From Candidatus Onthocola stercoravium (lineage in GTDB: Bacteria; Bacillota_I; Bacilli_A; RF39; UBA660), in NCBI GenBank assembly GCA_018711775.1, contig DVHV01000084.1:1-6679 (forward strand): 6,679 bases of DNA, in the 5' to 3' direction. The position numbers and the translations under genes are program-made. Each line of letters starts with the position of its first letter. Positions within the stretch are counted from its first letter, which is position 1. The notes beneath the pieces are model-generated. The model was not told the DNA's origin, did no database searches, and saw only the letters and a list, made by a program, of their open reading frames with translations. This document shows, in pieces, positions 6,158 to 6,679 of the stretch.

Positions 6158-6679
6158 ATGAAAAAATTAATTTTAGTTGATGGAAATAATTTAATGTTTA
6201 GAAGTTATTATGCCACAGCTTATAGCGGAAATATGATGAAAAATTCTAAAGGATTACCAACCAATGCTTTGTTTGGATTTGTTTCAATGATTAATAAGAT
6301 AATTGCAGAAGAAAATCCAACTTATATGGCAGTAGCTTTTGATATAGGAAAAAACTTTAGAAAAGAAAAATATGATTTTTATAAGGAAGGAAGAGTTGAT
6401 ACTCCGGAAGAATTAAAAGTGCAAATGCCTATTGCTAGAGAAATACTAGATGCAATGAACATTAAACATTTTGAACTTGCTCCGTATGAAGCAGATGATA
6501 TCATTGGTACAATTTCTAAAATGACGGAGAATGATCCGGATTTTGCATCTGTAATTGTTTCTAGTGATAAGGATTTACTTCAATTAATTAGTGATGAAAC
6601 TGAAGTTAAATTATTAAAACAAACTGGTTTTATCAGGTATAATCATAAAACATTTTTAGATGATTATAAAATTGAACCA
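6158..6679 (+). CDS. polA: DNA polymerase I, N-terminal 5'-3' exonuclease domain (3'-truncated by window edge)
   Basis: The 174 visible residues are the 5' nuclease domain that, in bacteria, removes RNA primers and flaps during Okazaki fragment processing and repair in the cytoplasm. The metal-binding acids are all in place: Asp8 in LVDGNN, Asp62 in AVAFDIG, Glu111-Asp113-Asp114 in YEADDIIG, and Asp137 and Asp139 in SSDKDLLQL. The flap/arch signature F-R-K-E-K-Y-x-x-Y-K-E-x-R (67-79) and the following TPEEL are typical of Pol I. The start is MKKLILVDGNN with a well-spaced GGAG. The frame is open to the last base. A full Pol I would be near 850-900 residues; whether the polymerase domain follows, or this is a stand-alone 5' nuclease as in some Firmicutes and Mollicutes, cannot be seen. 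It has its own promoter 55 bases after the sigma cluster, so any link to the cluster is probably positional. Confidence 0.9.
   Translation, partial: MKKLILVDGNNLMFRSYYATAYSGNMMKNSKGLPTNALFGFVSMINKIIAEENPTYMAVAFDIGKNFRKEKYDFYKEGRVDTPEELKVQMPIAREILDAMNIKHFELAPYEADDIIGTISKMTENDPDFASVIVSSDKDLLQLISDETEVKLLKQTGFIRYNHKTFLDDYKIEP

Noticed and set aside
1..6679. Mycoplasma-type code (TGA as Trp)
   Set aside because: Trp codons inspected are TGG and no in-frame TGA interrupts the genes, so the standard bacterial code fits.
1..6679. CRISPR array, tRNA, rRNA, insertion sequence or prophage genes
   Set aside because: No regularly spaced DNA repeats, cloverleaf-like sequence, transposase motif or structural phage protein was seen; the repeats present are protein-coding.

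Overview
The window is strongly AT-rich. Codons are mostly A/T-ending, ribosome binding sites are of the GGAGG type, and every Trp I checked is TGG with no in-frame TGA, so the standard bacterial code fits. This suggests a low-GC Firmicutes or Mollicutes-like bacterium (Bacilli, possibly an uncultured gut lineage). The lineage is inferred from composition and gene content only.

Layout: four plus-strand genes are packed tightly. (1) Bases 1-2870 hold a very large sigma-70-family protein, cut by the left edge of the window. (2) 2848-4407 is a second sigma-70-like gene that overlaps the first by about 23 bases. (3) 4447-6102 is a third, much more diverged sigma-70-like gene with its own extended -10 promoter in a 39-base gap. 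(4) 6158-6679 is the 5'-3' exonuclease domain of DNA polymerase I (polA), cut by the right edge and preceded by its own extended -10 promoter. There is no gene-free stretch longer than 60 bases, and I found no RNA gene, mobile element or CRISPR array.

The notable content is the three-gene sigma cluster. All three proteins share an unusual N-terminal helical domain with a YP-x-LD signature, a sigma region 2-3-4 core, and a C-terminal tail made of a repeat of about 77 residues. There are five tail copies in the first protein (the outer two divergent), one in the second, and one eroded copy in the third. Promoter-contact residues decay stepwise. The first is near-canonical except for a Trp-to-His change in the melting motif. 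The second has lost part of region 1.2 and changed its -35 recognition helix. The third has lost most of the -10 recognition and melting residues. The tail repeats resemble sigma region 4 at key positions, and the first protein ends in a further sigma-4-like segment, so it may be a sigma factor carrying a string of sigma-4-derived modules.

How they may work together (inference): genes 1 and 2 look translationally coupled, and gene 3 can be transcribed separately. The set could be core-polymerase-binding regulators with divided roles, such as a DNA-recognising member plus competing or modulating members. polA is probably a housekeeping neighbour. The tail function is unknown.
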